From positions 1 to 40,105 of the forward strand of contig DVJW01000218.1 of the NCBI GenBank assembly GCA_018716505.1: DNA of 40,105 nucleotides, read 5' to 3'. Shown here one piece after another: positions 1 to 6,449 of this stretch (positions are counted from its first letter, which is position 1; each line of letters opens with the position of its first letter). A program made the position numbers and the translations under genes. Source of the DNA: Candidatus Faecaligallichristensenella faecipullorum (GTDB lineage Bacteria > Bacillota > Clostridia > Christensenellales > Aristaeellaceae). A model generated the notes under the pieces. The model saw only the letters and a list, made by a program, of their open reading frames with translations, searched no databases and was not told the DNA's origin.

Positions 1-641
1 GTGGACATGCCCACCGCGTCCGCACCCAAGACCCGCAGCATGCGAATTTCGGCCGGGGTCTCAAAGCTGGGCCCGGTCATCTGGGCATACACCCCTTCCC
101 GGATGTTCAATCCCTGATCCCGGGCCACCGCCTTGGCCATGGCCATTAAATCCGGATCATAGGCCTTGGACATATCCGGAAAGCGCGGCCCAAACTCGTC
201 CAGATTGGGGCCAAAGAGCGGATTGACCCCGGTCATGTTGATGTGATCGGTGATGAGCATCAAATCCCCCACCTCAAAACCGGTGTTCACCCCGCCCGCG
301 GCATTGGTCACGATCAGGGTTTCCACCCCCAGCTGCTTCATCACCCGCACCGGAAGGGTGATATCCTTGAGCCCATGGCCCTCGTAATAGTGGAGCCGGC
401 CCACCATCATGGCCGTCTTTTGGCCGCTGAGCTCTCCAAAGGCCCATTCGCCCGCATGGCCCGGGACTGTGGAGGTGTGAAAGCCGGGCACCTCCCCATA
501 GGGAATGCGCAGCGCGCCCTGCATGGTTTCGGCAAAATCGCCCCAGCCCGAGCCCAAAATCAGCCCTACCTTGGGGGAAAAATCAATTTTCTTGCGCAAA
601 TATTCCGTGGCCTCACGGATAACCGTCTGATATTCCGTCAT
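1..641 (-). CDS. Purine nucleoside phosphorylase (3' end beyond window)
   Basis: Phosphorolytic cleavage of purine (deoxy)nucleosides to base plus (deoxy)ribose-1-phosphate, in the cytoplasm. The frame starts at an ATG (641-639) behind GGGGGAG and runs off the left edge after about 213 codons, so roughly the last fifth is missing. Trimeric-type PNP motifs are readable: LGSGWGDF near residue 29, GRLHYYEGHG near 81, TNAAGG near 110, and MTGPSFETPAEIRMLR near 187, ending in the GADAVGMST stretch at the edge. The gene begins 12 bp after the deoB stop and is probably cotranscribed with deoB and spo0A. DeoB would convert the sugar-1-phosphate product to the 5-phosphate, so the pair forms a nucleoside salvage route. 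The family is clear; the choice between punA and deoD-type naming is not. Confidence 0.93.
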   Translation of the reverse strand, partial: MTEYQTVIREATEYLRKKIDFSPKVGLILGSGWGDFAETMQGALRIPYGEVPGFHTSTVPGHAGEWAFGELSGQKTAMMVGRLHYYEGHGLKDITLPVRVMKQLGVETLIVTNAAGGVNTGFEVGDLMLITDHINMTGVNPLFGPNLDEFGPRFPDMSKAYDPDLMAMAKAVARDQGLNIREGVYAQMTGPSFETPAEIRMLRVLGADAVGMS

Positions 642-653
642 CCATCTCCCCCC

Positions 654-1832
654 TTAATCTCCAGGATTCAGCGCCTTATAGAAGGACTTGCCGCCCAACG
701 GATTGCTCACGCCCAGCGCCTCCAAGGTGGTGGCCGCCACATCCGCAAAGCTTTCGCGCACCCCGAGATTCACACCCTCGTCTATGCCCAATCCCCAAAC
801 CAGGAGCGGAACATACTCCCGAGTATGATCGGTGGTGGGGAAAGCCGGATCGCATCCGTGATCCGCGGTGATGATGAGCAGCGTATCCTCACCCAAAAGC
901 CTGAGCAATGCGGGCAGCCGCTTGTCAAAGGCCTCCAGCGCCCCCGCAAAACCGGCCACGTCATTGCGGTGGCCGTACAGCATATCGGTGTCCACCAGGT
1001 TGACAAACATCAATCCCTTCCAATAGTCCTTTTTCAGAAACTCCATGGCCGCATCCATGCAGGCCTCGTTGCCTGCCGCGTGATTGGATTGCGTAAGGCC
1101 CCTATGATTGAAAATATCCTCAATTTTGCCCACGCCCAGCACGTCGAAGCCCGCGTTTTTGAGCACGTCCAGCATGGTCTCGCCCACCGGGTTCACCGAA
1201 AAATCCCGACGGTTGGCGGTGCGCACAAAGTGGCCCGGTTCCCCGGCAAAGGGGCGGGCAATCACCCGGCCCACCGCGTTTTTCCCGGTGAGCAAACTCC
1301 TGGCCACCCGGCAGATGTGCCAAAGCTCCTCGGGCGGAATCACCGATTCATGGGCGGCGATCTGAAACACGCTGTCCGCCGAGGTGTAGACGATAAGCTT
1401 TCCGGTCTTTAAGTGCTCCGGCCCCAACTCCTCGATAATCTGGGTGCCCGAAGCGGCCTTGTTTCCGATCACTTCCATGCCCACCGCGTCCTCAAACTCA
1501 CGGATCAGCTCCTCTGGAAAGCCGTCTGGATAGGTGGGAAACGGGGTTTCCAAAGTCAGTCCGGCCAGCTCCCAATGGCCGCTGGTGGTGTCCTTGCCCG
1601 CGGCTTTTTCGGCCATCTTGCCGAAGCATCCGATGGGCTCTTCCTCGCCTTGCGCCCAGCCCCGGATGTTATAAAGGCCCATTTCGCGCAGGTTGGGCAG
1701 ATCCGGATCCATTTTTTCGATCACATGGCCCAAGGTATCCGCGCCCGCGTCGCTATAACGCCCGGCATCCGGCATCTCGCCAATGCCCACCCCATCCAGA
1801 ACAAATATCGCCACCCGTTTCATTTTTTTCAT
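654..1832 (-). CDS. deoB: Phosphopentomutase
   Basis: Interconverts (deoxy)ribose-1-phosphate and (deoxy)ribose-5-phosphate, linking nucleoside phosphorolysis to central metabolism. The 392-aa protein has the full alkaline-phosphatase-superfamily metal site: LDGVGIGEMPDAG at residues 12-24, the phosphorylated Thr in GKDTTSGHWE (about residue 82), NLVDTDMLYGHRND, ITADHGCDP and TDHTREYVP. The start at 1832 has GGAGG seven bases upstream and overlaps the spo0A stop in an ATGA arrangement, so the two are probably translationally coupled. An alternative ATG lies three codons in (1823). Length matches family norms. The PNP gene follows 12 bp downstream. Confidence 0.96.
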   Translation of the reverse strand: MKKMKRVAIFVLDGVGIGEMPDAGRYSDAGADTLGHVIEKMDPDLPNLREMGLYNIRGWAQGEEEPIGCFGKMAEKAAGKDTTSGHWELAGLTLETPFPTYPDGFPEELIREFEDAVGMEVIGNKAASGTQIIEELGPEHLKTGKLIVYTSADSVFQIAAHESVIPPEELWHICRVARSLLTGKNAVGRVIARPFAGEPGHFVRTANRRDFSVNPVGETMLDVLKNAGFDVLGVGKIEDIFNHRGLTQSNHAAGNEACMDAAMEFLKKDYWKGLMFVNLVDTDMLYGHRNDVAGFAGALEAFDKRLPALLRLLGEDTLLIITADHGCDPAFPTTDHTREYVPLLVWGLGIDEGVNLGVRESFADVAATTLEALGVSNPLGGKSFYKALNPGD

Positions 1833-2575
1833 TCTTTATCCTCCAATCGCAGACGCTCTGCCACCCGGGCGATAAACTCACCGCTGGTGGGCTTACCGCG
1901 CCGTTCGTCGATTGTGTTTCCAAAATAGGCATACTGCTTATCCACCGAGCCCTCAATCCAGGCCACCTCAATGGCATGGCGAATGGACCGCTCCACCCGA
2001 AGCGAGGTGGTGGCAAACTGATCGGCCACCATGGGATACAGCGAAAGGGTAAGCCGCTTTAACAATCCGGAGTCCGTCATTACCAGCGCCACGGCCTGGG
2101 TCAGGTATTGATAACCCAGAAGCCGCCTGGGCACGCCCAGCTCGCTCAGCATTTCTTCAATTTTATGGGTGTCCACCCCGCTTTTTAACCGGAACTGGGG
2201 ATGGAAAGCATCAAACAACGCCTGAAGCGTTGAAACAGAAACCGGTTTGACCAAGTAGGTCCAGGCCCCCAGATTGACCGCCATCTGTCCATAGCTTTCA
2301 AATCCCCTGACCACCATCATGGCCACCGCGGGCATGCGCTGAAGCCGCATTTCCTTGATCCGTCCCAACGCATCCAACCCGTCCACCTTCGGCATCACCA
2401 TATTCATCAGCAGCACGTCCGGCATACACTTTTCCACCAGATCCATGACTGCCTCTCCATCACTGGCCACTCCGCACAGCTCCATGCCCATCTTTTCAAT
2501 TTGGCGTGCCAGCTCGTATCCGTGCTGGGCATTGGTTTCCCCCAGCACAACCCGAAGCTCCATACGCTGCGCCAT
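1829..2575 (-). CDS. spo0A: Spo0A-type sporulation regulator with degenerate receiver
   Basis: The 248-aa protein has a receiver-like domain (about residues 6-125), a linker, and a C-terminal Spo0A effector domain (about 135-245). The effector is strongly conserved: RVERSIRHAIEVAW at 193-206 and the GKPTSGEFIARVAERLRLE end. The receiver looks inactive. The phosphoacceptor Asp is Asn58 (LLMNMVMPKVDG), the acidic pocket normally written ADDN is GETN (12-15), and the switch Thr is Val88; only Lys110 (VKP) is kept. Ordinary Spo0A is the phosphorelay output that commits cells to sporulation. The start is the ATG at 2575 with GGAGGTG nine bases upstream; the frame stays open to 2716, but that part is promoter DNA. 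Its place downstream of spoIVB on the same strand argues for the ortholog rather than a stray paralog. It overlaps deoB by 4 bp. Whether phosphorylation still occurs elsewhere in the protein is unknown. Confidence 0.9.
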   Translation of the reverse strand: MAQRMELRVVLGETNAQHGYELARQIEKMGMELCGVASDGEAVMDLVEKCMPDVLLMNMVMPKVDGLDALGRIKEMRLQRMPAVAMMVVRGFESYGQMAVNLGAWTYLVKPVSVSTLQALFDAFHPQFRLKSGVDTHKIEEMLSELGVPRRLLGYQYLTQAVALVMTDSGLLKRLTLSLYPMVADQFATTSLRVERSIRHAIEVAWIEGSVDKQYAYFGNTIDERRGKPTSGEFIARVAERLRLEDKE

Positions 2576-2744
2576 GGCCTTTCCACCTCCGTACACCGCC
2601 GCATCGGACAGGAATACACGGCGCCCGTGCAGATTCCTCCGAAGTTTCAGAGGAATTTGACGCTGTATTCGACAATTCACCGAAAAATTCCTGCCCGATG
2701 GACCGGCTGAACCCATTATTCCCTATTTGTTTTCCAAATAAACA
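2492..2744 (-). repeat. Direct repeat copy 1: spo0A promoter and first 28 codons
   Basis: A 253-bp block covers the spo0A leader, candidate promoter, ribosome-binding site and codons 1-28. It recurs in the same orientation at 4575-4827, and I count five mismatches by eye. The match stops abruptly at both ends, so it is a segmental duplication and not gene-family homology. Confidence 0.95.
2667..2692 (-). promoter_or_regulatory. Candidate sigma-H promoter overlapped by a Spo0A box, upstream of spo0A
   Basis: On the minus strand AGGAATT (2692-2686), 14 bases, then CGAAT (2671-2667) resembles the sigma-H consensus AGGAwwT-N12-14-RGAAT. The -10 overlaps TGTCGAA (2674-2668), a perfect 0A box. This would place transcription start about 85 nt before the spo0A ATG, similar to the sigma-H/Spo0A-controlled spo0A promoter of Bacillus. 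The same elements recur unchanged in the duplicated copy at 4750-4775. This is pattern matching only; no start site is known. Confidence 0.55.
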
Positions 2745-2782
2745 CGTTTGCTCCACAGTCTGCCGCGCTGTCCACTGGGCAT
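2723..2782 (-). CDS. Possible 19-aa small ORF upstream of spo0A
   Basis: Minus-strand ATG at 2782 has AAGGAGGG placed eight bases before it, one of the strongest ribosome-binding sites in the window. The frame encodes 19 residues (begins MPSGQRGRLW, ends VYLENK) and stops at 2723. It lies between the DUF4304-like gene and the candidate spo0A promoter. Only its last few codons fall in the 253-bp duplicated block, so the duplicate does not preserve it. It could be a small peptide, a leader, or the start of a gene cut off when the islet inserted. No family is recognised. Confidence 0.25.
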   Translation of the reverse strand: MPSGQRGRLWSKRVYLENK

Positions 2783-2811
2783 AATGTTGACCCTCCTTGG
2801 TTCATAACGCC

Positions 2812-3657
2812 TTACACTGTATCCTCCCAAAGATTTTTCTCCACCCAACACGTCTCGCATTGCCTCCGGCTGCAAGCGCAGTGGCTCCAAATATCCTGTG
2901 CTTTGCCCAATTCATATAAGGGCGTATGAATGAGCCGTTTCAGCGCATGAACCACCGTTTCATTGAGAAAATCATCCCAGGTTTCCTGTGCAATGGCCTG
3001 CCAGTCCATGGGATACAGATCGTCAGGCGCGATCCTCCTATAAAAACAGTCCCTCCCATCCATCGCAGCCTTCCGCCTGATTATGATATTAAAATAGTAT
3101 TCATCCGAAAACATGGATTTCTGCGCCTGAAACTTCAGATAATAATCCTCTTCCAATAATTTTGTCCATTCGTTTGCCTTCTTTTTAAACCCCAACGGTT
3201 TTAATACCGCATGGATCTGGTCTATAAACGCTTTTCGTTTGGCTTTCGCGAGTTTGAGCAATTCGTCCTTTTCCGTGAACCGAAATTGCCTGTACATAGC
3301 CTGAATCCGAGCCCGGGCCATCTGCTCATCCATTTCCACCCGAATGACCACCTTTTCTCGGATGTTGATAGCTTCATCGAAAATTCCGTTTTGAACTAAA
3401 GCGTTTTCATCTCCCGCCATGCGGGTGAATGCCGTAGAGGCATAGCCATAAACCACTTCAACACCATCCGCTTTTCCATTTAGGTTGATGACAAACGCTG
3501 TCAACGAGGTTTGCTGCAGAAAAAACCGCCAATGCAGGCCGGTAAGATTTTGATTTTCAGGTTCCCGCCATCCTGCGGCGAGCAGTTGCCTTCGATATCG
3601 CTCCATCTTTTCTTGCGTGCCGGCACCGAATGTCAGGTTATCGCCCGAACTTCGCAT
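2812..3657 (-). CDS. Hypothetical protein with DUF4304-like region
   Basis: 281-aa protein of unknown function, predicted cytoplasmic. Residues about 140-200 (FIDQIHAVLKPLGFKKKANEW, then a YYFNIIIR strand) resemble the DUF4304 pattern as I recall it. The C-terminus is Cys-rich (HCACSRRQCETCW), a possible metal site. The first 135 residues are not recognised. The start at 3657 follows GAGGGGG. It sits 28 bp after the two-TM gene and is probably cotranscribed with it. Base composition is visibly more AT-rich than the deoB or lhr genes, consistent with acquired DNA between spoIVB and spo0A. The product could be part of a two-gene accessory unit; no partner enzyme is evident. Confidence 0.65.
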   Translation of the reverse strand: MRSSGDNLTFGAGTQEKMERYRRQLLAAGWREPENQNLTGLHWRFFLQQTSLTAFVINLNGKADGVEVVYGYASTAFTRMAGDENALVQNGIFDEAINIREKVVIRVEMDEQMARARIQAMYRQFRFTEKDELLKLAKAKRKAFIDQIHAVLKPLGFKKKANEWTKLLEEDYYLKFQAQKSMFSDEYYFNIIIRRKAAMDGRDCFYRRIAPDDLYPMDWQAIAQETWDDFLNETVVHALKRLIHTPLYELGKAQDIWSHCACSRRQCETCWVEKNLWEDTV

Positions 3658-3685
3658 AAAAAATCCCCCTCATCCGCCGCAGCCT

Positions 3686-4195
3686 TTATTTGCGTTTGTT
3701 TCTTCCCGCTATGAGATGAATCAAGCTGTACGCCGCTATCCCATACAGAAACAATCCCAGGATTCCAAAACCCTTTCGCTTGCGGGATAAGTCCTTTTGC
3801 GCCTCGTCAAAGTCAAGAATCGTCTCATGATCCGACTTTATTTCCAGAATGACATCCGAGCCAGGCTGAACAAGCATTTCCAACCGTTGGCCTTTTTCAA
3901 GTGTTTCCAGCCTTTCCCTCACATTCTTATCTATACACGAGTGATCTATGTCCAGCGAATCATGATCCAGAAATAAAATTTCTATATTACGGTTCCACCC
4001 GCGATATCCTTTATGCTCATAAAACCGATCATACGCCGCTTCAACCGCTATGGCGTCATTCCGCTCCACTGAGGCCGTTTCAAATCCCACGACAAATATA
4101 AAAACAGAACCCAAGATCACCCCCACGACAAAGCAAAATACCGCCTCTCCCCTGCTGATATGCTTCTTCCGGCGCCTCACCGCAGTCCCCCCCAT
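3686..4195 (-). CDS. Hypothetical two-TM membrane protein
   Basis: 169-aa protein with a basic N-terminus (VRRRKKH), a hydrophobic span at about residues 18-38, a polar domain of about 100 residues, a second hydrophobic span at about 143-162, and a basic tail (GRNKRK). Both termini are probably cytoplasmic, with the acidic middle domain outside. No known family is recognised. The start at 4195 has GGAG about 11 bases upstream. It is the first gene of a likely two-gene unit with the DUF4304-like gene 28 bp downstream. Its composition is AT-rich compared with the flanks. Confidence 0.6.
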   Translation of the reverse strand: MGGTAVRRRKKHISRGEAVFCFVVGVILGSVFIFVVGFETASVERNDAIAVEAAYDRFYEHKGYRGWNRNIEILFLDHDSLDIDHSCIDKNVRERLETLEKGQRLEMLVQPGSDVILEIKSDHETILDFDEAQKDLSRKRKGFGILGLFLYGIAAYSLIHLIAGRNKRK

Positions 4196-4244
4196 TTCAA
4201 ATTTATCTCCATCTTAAAATATCATAATTTTACCCAAATGAAAA

Positions 4245-4262
4245 GGCGGGAAATTCCCGCCC
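4245..4262 (-). terminator. Palindrome, probable terminator of the lost gene copy
   Basis: The palindrome GGCGGGAATTTCCCGCC is followed on the minus strand by CTTTTCATTTG. It lies about 90 bp past the stop of the pseudogenised second copy of the Cys-rich gene and just upstream of the two-TM gene, so it probably ended transcription of that copy. Confidence 0.5.
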
Positions 4263-4360
4263 TAAAAACAGATATGTGTTCCTGCCGGTTCTCCTGAATC
4301 AGAATCCATTATCAAATGCGGCTACGGCCTCGGATCCGTCGGCATTTTCTTCATATATAA

Positions 4361-4575
4361 GTATAATCATCTTTTGTCTGCGGCGCATATTTCTCGCACA
4401 AATCAAACAATGTGCGCCGCCTCCTGTTTCTCTCCTCTCTGTTTTCCGTAACATCCCACAAATCGCGCGCTTCTCTGGGCTCAAAATCCGTTACGCAAAA
4501 CAGCTCATTGTCATAATCGCCCACCGGTCAAAAATGACCATGCCGGCAGGACAGACAGGAGTTCAGGCGCCAACC
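4361..4575 (-). repeat. Direct repeat of the 3' half of the Cys-rich gene (partner at 5902-6116)
   Basis: 215 bp align without gaps to 5902-6116 at a constant offset of 1541. I count about ten mismatches, so this pair is more diverged than the spo0A repeat. One mismatch creates the in-frame stop. Confidence 0.93.
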
Positions 4576-4827
4576 TTTTCAATTTGGCGTGCCAGCTCGT
4601 ATCCATGCTGGGCGTTGGTTTCCCCCAGCACAACCCGAAGCTCCATACGCTGCGCCATGGCCTTTCCACCTCCGTACACCGCCGCATCGGACAGGAATAC
4701 ACGGCGCCCGTGCAGACTCCTCCGAAGTTTCAGAGGAATTTGACGCTGTATTCGACAATTCACCGAAAAATTCCTGCCCGATAGACTGGCTGAACCCATT
4801 ATTCCCTATTTGTTTTCCAAATAAACA
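4575..4827 (-). repeat. Direct repeat copy 2 of the spo0A promoter/5' region
   Basis: Same-orientation copy of 2492-2744 with about five substitutions in 253 bp. The candidate sigma-H -35, the TGTCGAA box (4757-4751) and the GGAGGTG ribosome-binding site are all unchanged. It could titrate Spo0A or drive the fused fragment. Confidence 0.95.
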
Positions 4828-5033
4828 TATCCGTGCCAACATTCATCCACGCTCCGTTGGATTTCGCCGCTTGGTGTCTGCATTTTGGCTCAAATCTCGT
4901 GTCTGTTGCTGCCCGTTGGTATGCGCTTAATTTCGCACATAATGCAGTCAAAATGCAGTAAACCGACCGTCGTTTTTATTTTTCTGTATTTTTCAGTATT
5001 TCAGTCGTTATACTCCGAAAAAGCAGATGAATC
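4828..5033. other. AT-rich spacer with no recognised gene
   Basis: Between the chimeric pseudogene and the promoter of the secreted protein I find no ORF with a ribosome-binding site. A short tandem motif, AATGCAGT, occurs twice near 4940-4960. The segment may be debris from the rearrangement that brought in the islet. Confidence 0.4.
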
Positions 5034-5063
5034 TTGAATGATTTCATTACCACATGTTATAAT
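5034..5063 (+). promoter_or_regulatory. Sigma-A-type promoter of the secreted-protein gene
   Basis: TTGAAT (5034-5039), 18 bases, TATAAT (5058-5063). The gene's ATG is 36 bases downstream, preceded by GAGGAGG. Confidence 0.75.
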
Positions 5064-5098
5064 ATTTCGGGGATAAATTTGAGGAGGATGGAAGCGTT

Positions 5099-5761
5099 AT
5101 GAAAGAGCTGTTCTGTTGTCTTTTGTCAATCATGTGTATTTTGATAACCGATTGCGGCAACGCGAAAGCTGACCCCGCTATCAATGTAGCCATTGGCGCT
5201 ACTTCAGACAGCGCCAATTCCGAAGCGGATATCGTGGACGATACTGAACCAGAATTTTCCTATGACGATTTGAGGCAAACAGAATTCTGGTTTGGCAGTG
5301 GAGCCGGAGGATGGCGCACGACTATGACCATTCAGAAGGATGGTTCATTTGAAGGCGAATATTCCGATTCAGACATGGGCGACGTTGGGGAGGGTTATCC
5401 TCATGGAACAGCGTATTACTGCAAATTTGGTGGTCAGTTAAGTGAACTTACAAAGGTGGATGACCTTACTTATAAAGCCGAGCTGATCGATATCTCCTAC
5501 GAAAACCCTGTGGGCGGGGAAGATTATATAGACGATGTCCGCTATATTTACTCCGACGCCTACGGTCTTGACGAGGCAGATACCATTTACTTCTATCTTC
5601 CGGGGACAAAGCGCGAAAAGCTGCCTGAGGAGTGTTTGATCTGGGTCGAGCAGGCCATGTATGATAATAATGGCAACTCCCTAGACCAGCTCAATTTTGT
5701 GTGCCTATATAATGAAGCGGAAAAAGAGGCTTTTTACAGCTACAGTTTGGCCGAAAACTAA
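5099..5761 (+). CDS. Secreted or lipid-anchored hypothetical protein
   Basis: 220-aa protein with a signal-like N-terminus: Lys2, a hydrophobic core from about residue 4 to 17, then Cys19 in ITDCGN. The Asp just before the Cys does not fit a standard lipobox, so lipidation is uncertain. The mature part is strongly acidic and rich in Tyr, Asp and Gly; it resembles small extracytoplasmic beta-rich proteins, but no family is recognised. It is the only plus-strand gene before 13 kb and sits alone, with its own promoter and AGGAGG site, inside the AT-rich islet between spo0A and spoIVB. Its AT-rich codon use differs from the GC-rich surroundings, which suggests horizontal transfer. Confidence 0.7.
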   Translation: MKELFCCLLSIMCILITDCGNAKADPAINVAIGATSDSANSEADIVDDTEPEFSYDDLRQTEFWFGSGAGGWRTTMTIQKDGSFEGEYSDSDMGDVGEGYPHGTAYYCKFGGQLSELTKVDDLTYKAELIDISYENPVGGEDYIDDVRYIYSDAYGLDEADTIYFYLPGTKREKLPEECLIWVEQAMYDNNGNSLDQLNFVCLYNEAEKEAFYSYSLAEN

Positions 5762-5805
5762 ACACAATCCGGTATTCCCCTTTGCGTTCTTCAATGTTGA
5801 TAGCT

Positions 5806-5835
5806 TAAAAATGGCAGGAGCCCACCGGCCCTGCC
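5806..5835 (-). terminator. Terminator of the Cys-rich gene
   Basis: On the minus strand GGCAGG (5835-5830), an 11-base loop and CCTGCC (5818-5813) are followed by ATTTTTAAG. It lies about 57 bp past the stop at 5892 and has no T-run on the plus strand. Confidence 0.6.
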
Positions 5836-5891
5836 ATAACTTCTACCCCGCCGCCTCCTGCATAACATTATCATCTTTGAATTTGCAACCG

Positions 5892-6320
5892 CTAACTATA
5901 GGTATAATCATCTTTCGTTTGCGGCGCATATTTCTCGCATAAATCAAAGAATGTGCGCCGCCTCCTGTTTCTCTCCTCTTCGTTCTCCGTAATATCCCAC
6001 AAATCGCGCGCTTCTCTGGGCTCAAAATCCGTTACGCAAAACAGCTCATTGTCATAATCGCCCACCGGGCAAAAATGACCATGCCGGCAGGACAGACAGG
6101 AGTTCAGGCGCCAACCCTGCGGCAAACTTCTTGTCAGCCTCCTCAACGCCTCCTCCGTAGTTTCTGCGTCAAAGGATACCGCACGGCCTTGGATATTCGC
6201 CGAAATGGTCACCCCCATAGACCCGTCATTCTCGTCCGTAACCCGATGACAGACCAGTATTTGAACCATCCCATCCGGAGTCTGAAAAGTTAAACGATAG
6301 AAGTGATTGATTTCGCTCAT
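5892..6320 (-). CDS. Conserved Cys-rich hypothetical protein
   Basis: 142-aa protein. The N-terminal half (about 1-65) looks like a small alpha/beta domain. The C-terminal half carries CLSCRHGHFCPVGDYDNELFC, with cysteines at 75, 78, 84 and 95, which could bind zinc or a cluster. It ends in a charged helix (ENEEERNRRRR) and a short tail with KDDYTYS. I have the impression of similar proteins in other Clostridia but cannot name a family. The start was taken at the ATG at 6320, eight bases after AGGGGG; the adjacent ATG at 6323 is too close to that site. It follows spoIVB on the same strand, 129 bp downstream. A broken second copy of its 3' half lies at 4351-4575. Confidence 0.75.
   Translation of the reverse strand: MSEINHFYRLTFQTPDGMVQILVCHRVTDENDGSMGVTISANIQGRAVSFDAETTEEALRRLTRSLPQGWRLNSCLSCRHGHFCPVGDYDNELFCVTDFEPREARDLWDITENEEERNRRRRTFFDLCEKYAPQTKDDYTYS
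5902..6116 (-). repeat. Partner repeat of 4361-4575 inside the intact Cys-rich gene
   Basis: The intact coding version of the 215-bp repeat. It covers residues from about 69 to near the C-terminus. Confidence 0.93.
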
Positions 6321-6392
6321 CATTTCGCCCCCTGTACGATTTAACTTCATTCCCCTGTTTATCTTATCAAATAAAAGACGGCGTGTACAGCA

Positions 6393-6420
6393 CACGGCGC
6401 GGAACATTGCCCGCGCCGTG
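6393..6420 (-). terminator. Strong hairpin downstream of spoIVB
   Basis: A perfect 10-bp stem, CACGGCGCGG/CCGCGCCGTG, with an 8-base loop lies 30 bp past the spoIVB stop. No T-run follows directly on the minus strand (TGCTGTACACG), though CTTTTATTT occurs about 16 bases later. It is a weak terminator or a processing/stability hairpin. Confidence 0.45.
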
Positions 6421-6449
6421 CAAATTTTCAATTTCTGTCCGCCTTCATG

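Larger units (their letters stand above)
4351..4827 (-). pseudogene. Chimeric pseudogene: spo0A 5' end joined to 3' half of the Cys-rich gene
   Basis: Read on the minus strand, 4827-4575 is a copy of the spo0A promoter, ribosome-binding site and first 28 codons. At about 4575 the sequence switches to the 3' half of the gene at 5892-6320 (matching its residues from about Gly69 onward). The junction puts the two parts in different frames: the Spo0A frame reads GETNAQHGYELARQIEKVGA and then stops at 4563. In the frame of the second gene a C-to-stop change (TGC to TGA) interrupts the HGHFCPVG motif. The ancestral stop is preserved at 4351-4353. With a working ribosome-binding site and candidate promoter, a peptide of about 31 residues could still be made. 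There is no sign of a transposase. Confidence 0.88.

Noticed and set aside
2575-2716. N-terminal extension of Spo0A to 2716
   Set aside because: The segment contains the ribosome-binding site, a 0A box and a candidate promoter, and the family's receiver begins near the ATG at 2575.
4240-4270. Palindrome near 4250 as an insertion-sequence end
   Set aside because: No matching inverted repeat, target duplication or transposase is present, and it works as a terminator hairpin for the minus strand.
4299-4484. Short minus-strand frame of 61 codons in the duplicate
   Set aside because: It is an out-of-frame reading of the pseudogenised repeat; the equivalent shadow also appears in the intact copy at 5843-6025.
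4900-5000. Possible attachment site or integrase remnant
   Set aside because: A short repeated AATGCAGT motif is present but no recombinase gene, tRNA end or matching partner site was found.
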